Assembly (NCBI RefSeq): GCF_011075055.1
Contig: NC_058145.1
Coordinates: 13,327,894-13,391,893, forward strand
DNA: 64,000 nucleotides
Source of the DNA: Mangifera indica
Taxonomy: Eukaryota > Streptophyta > Magnoliopsida > Sapindales > Anacardiaceae
Reading direction: 5' to 3'
How positions within the stretch are numbered: the first letter of the stretch is position 1; every line of letters begins with the position of its first letter. The notes under the pieces were generated by a model. The model made no database searches and was not told where the DNA came from. It was given only the letters and a program-made list of their open reading frames with translations. Shown in pieces: positions 62,952 through 64,000 of this stretch. The translations under genes and the position numbers were made by a program.

Positions 62952-63765
62952 AGTCATCTCTTTTCTTTTGTGTGATAGAAATTATGTTGTATATACCACA
63001 GGTCTGCTCCCTTACTCCTATAGCAGAAATATACACACGTGGGTAGGTGCGTATGCTGACACTTCTGCTGGAGATGATATCCAAATTAGAAATCAATAAA
63101 TCTATATGTATTTGTATTCATTTGATACACAAATGATTTATCATCATATGATGAATGATTTTAAATAAAAAATAAAATAACACTCAATCATATAATGATA
63201 CATCATCTGTGTGTCTAATTATGTATTCAAAAGTGTGTACACATAATATTGTTCATTAGAAATATATTATAAAAGTTGGTTATTTTGGTTCTCAATAGTT
63301 CACCATCAAGTTAGTGGCTTTTCATAACTGCATATCACATTCTTGTTCCAACATACAAGGCTTCATTTTCCTATGTTCATTCTAGCAGTCTTTCAGTTGA
63401 TGTTCATCCATATTAATGGTTTTGAAAGAATATCACATTCTTTATTAATAATCTTTGATTGTTGAAAAACACCACTGGACTTCCGCCTTTTTTTTAATTC
63501 GCATCAATTTTTAGAAGGCAAGATTTTGCACTTGCTTTCATGACATTAAAATATTCTACCCGTTATTACTTGGATCATAAAGAATTCCAGGAAACAAACA
63601 GAAAAAAATGCTGCAACATCAAACACTTTGTTCCTTTGCAATTGAGGATCACTTCTTCCACTTAACCCTTCAAGCAAACCGAATTGATGACCAAGATTAT
63701 TCCTCCCATGCAAATTTAAGACCAACTTCAACGTCTTCATCGACAGCCCTGAATTTTGGCAACAT
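62952..63765. other. Intergenic DNA with an AT-rich MITE
   Basis: Contains the MITE at about 63095. From 63480 to 63765 there is unassigned sequence. The minus-strand open frame at 63546-63740 has no recognisable domain and is not called. Confidence 0.5.
63095..63265. mobile_element. AT-rich foldback MITE, less AT-biased copy
   Basis: Ends 'tctatatgtatttgtattcat' and 'gtattcaaaagtgtgtacacata', arm 'gatttatcatcatatgatgaatgatttt', return arm 'aacactcaatcatataatgata'. It matches the subtype at 36445 and 40080 and appears less decayed. Confidence 0.65.
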
Positions 63766-63905
63766 AGAATGAAGGCATTGGCTGATCGAAAATGGTCTGA
63801 TAGGCGGTTTCAAATTAGTGACTGGGCTTATGTTAAGCTGCAAACATGCACCATGGAAACCAAAAATTGCAGACTAAATATTTTGGTCCTTTTCAGGTAC
63901 AGGAT
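63766..63905 (+). mobile_element. Ty3/gypsy integrase C-terminal remnant
   Basis: The frame reads QHRMKALADRKWSDRRFQIS then DWAYVKLQ, matching the tail of gypsy integrase just before the chromodomain region. After a frameshift near 63860, NQKLQTKYFGPFQVQD continues with the conserved GPF (GPY/F-type) motif. Truncated at both ends, with the rest of the element not seen in the window. A non-autonomous relic. Confidence 0.75.
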
Positions 63906-64000
63906 ATTAAATTAATTAATTTCTCTTAATAAAATTCATTATTAATTTTTTAATCAATTCCTACTTATTTTAGGACTTAAACAGATTATGAAGGCAATGA

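Noticed and set aside
63546..63740. Minus-strand 64-codon open frame
   Set aside because: No recognisable domain, splice partner or codon signature.

Overview
This 64 kb window is nuclear DNA of a flowering plant, almost certainly a eudicot. The evidence is GT-AG introns, very AT-rich intergenic DNA, and plant-specific families (LOB-domain protein, ROP-interacting coiled coil, TET3-type tetraspanin, RBR ligase with an RNase H-like domain). I cannot name the species. No bacterial operon, CRISPR array, tRNA, rRNA or organellar block was found. All gene models were built by eye from splice sites, reading frame and remembered family resemblance; no search was run.

Six genes look intact. (1) 40S ribosomal protein S23 at 0.4-1.6 kb, minus, four coding exons, with telo-box and site II promoter motifs. 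(2) An ICR/RIP ROP-interactor at 3.5-7.2 kb, minus, with a TRIM retroelement upstream of its start. (3) A TET3-like tetraspanin at 14.3-16.3 kb, plus, converging on (4) a ten-exon phosphatidylinositol transfer protein at 17.6-21.5 kb, minus. (5) A class I LBD transcription factor close to LBD1/LBD11 at 37.2-38.3 kb, plus. (6) An RBR-type E3 ubiquitin ligase at 54.6-58.3 kb, plus.

Two pseudogenes stand out. At 25.9-30.4 kb is a nearly full-length carbamoyl-phosphate synthase large-chain copy with frameshifts, stops, deletions and a dead splice donor, yet with intron-like gaps still present, so it arose by DNA-level duplication. At 61.2-63.0 kb is an alpha/beta-hydrolase copy with at least four stops whose middle, including the nucleophile region, is gone.

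Most of the rest is transposon debris: an AT-rich foldback MITE family present more than a dozen times; a family of larger foldback elements (one with a clean 7-bp target duplication); hAT-like MITEs (one with an 8-bp target duplication and a central 30-bp perfect palindrome); a decayed Ty1/copia element with an hAT-like insertion inside it; a probable Ty3/gypsy solo LTR with a 190-bp tandem repeat; a gypsy integrase tail at the right edge; and long TA tracts. The genes are functionally unrelated. I see no operon-like or novel multigene system; the most notable things are the pseudogene histories, an 8-nt microexon and the nested mobile-element structures.
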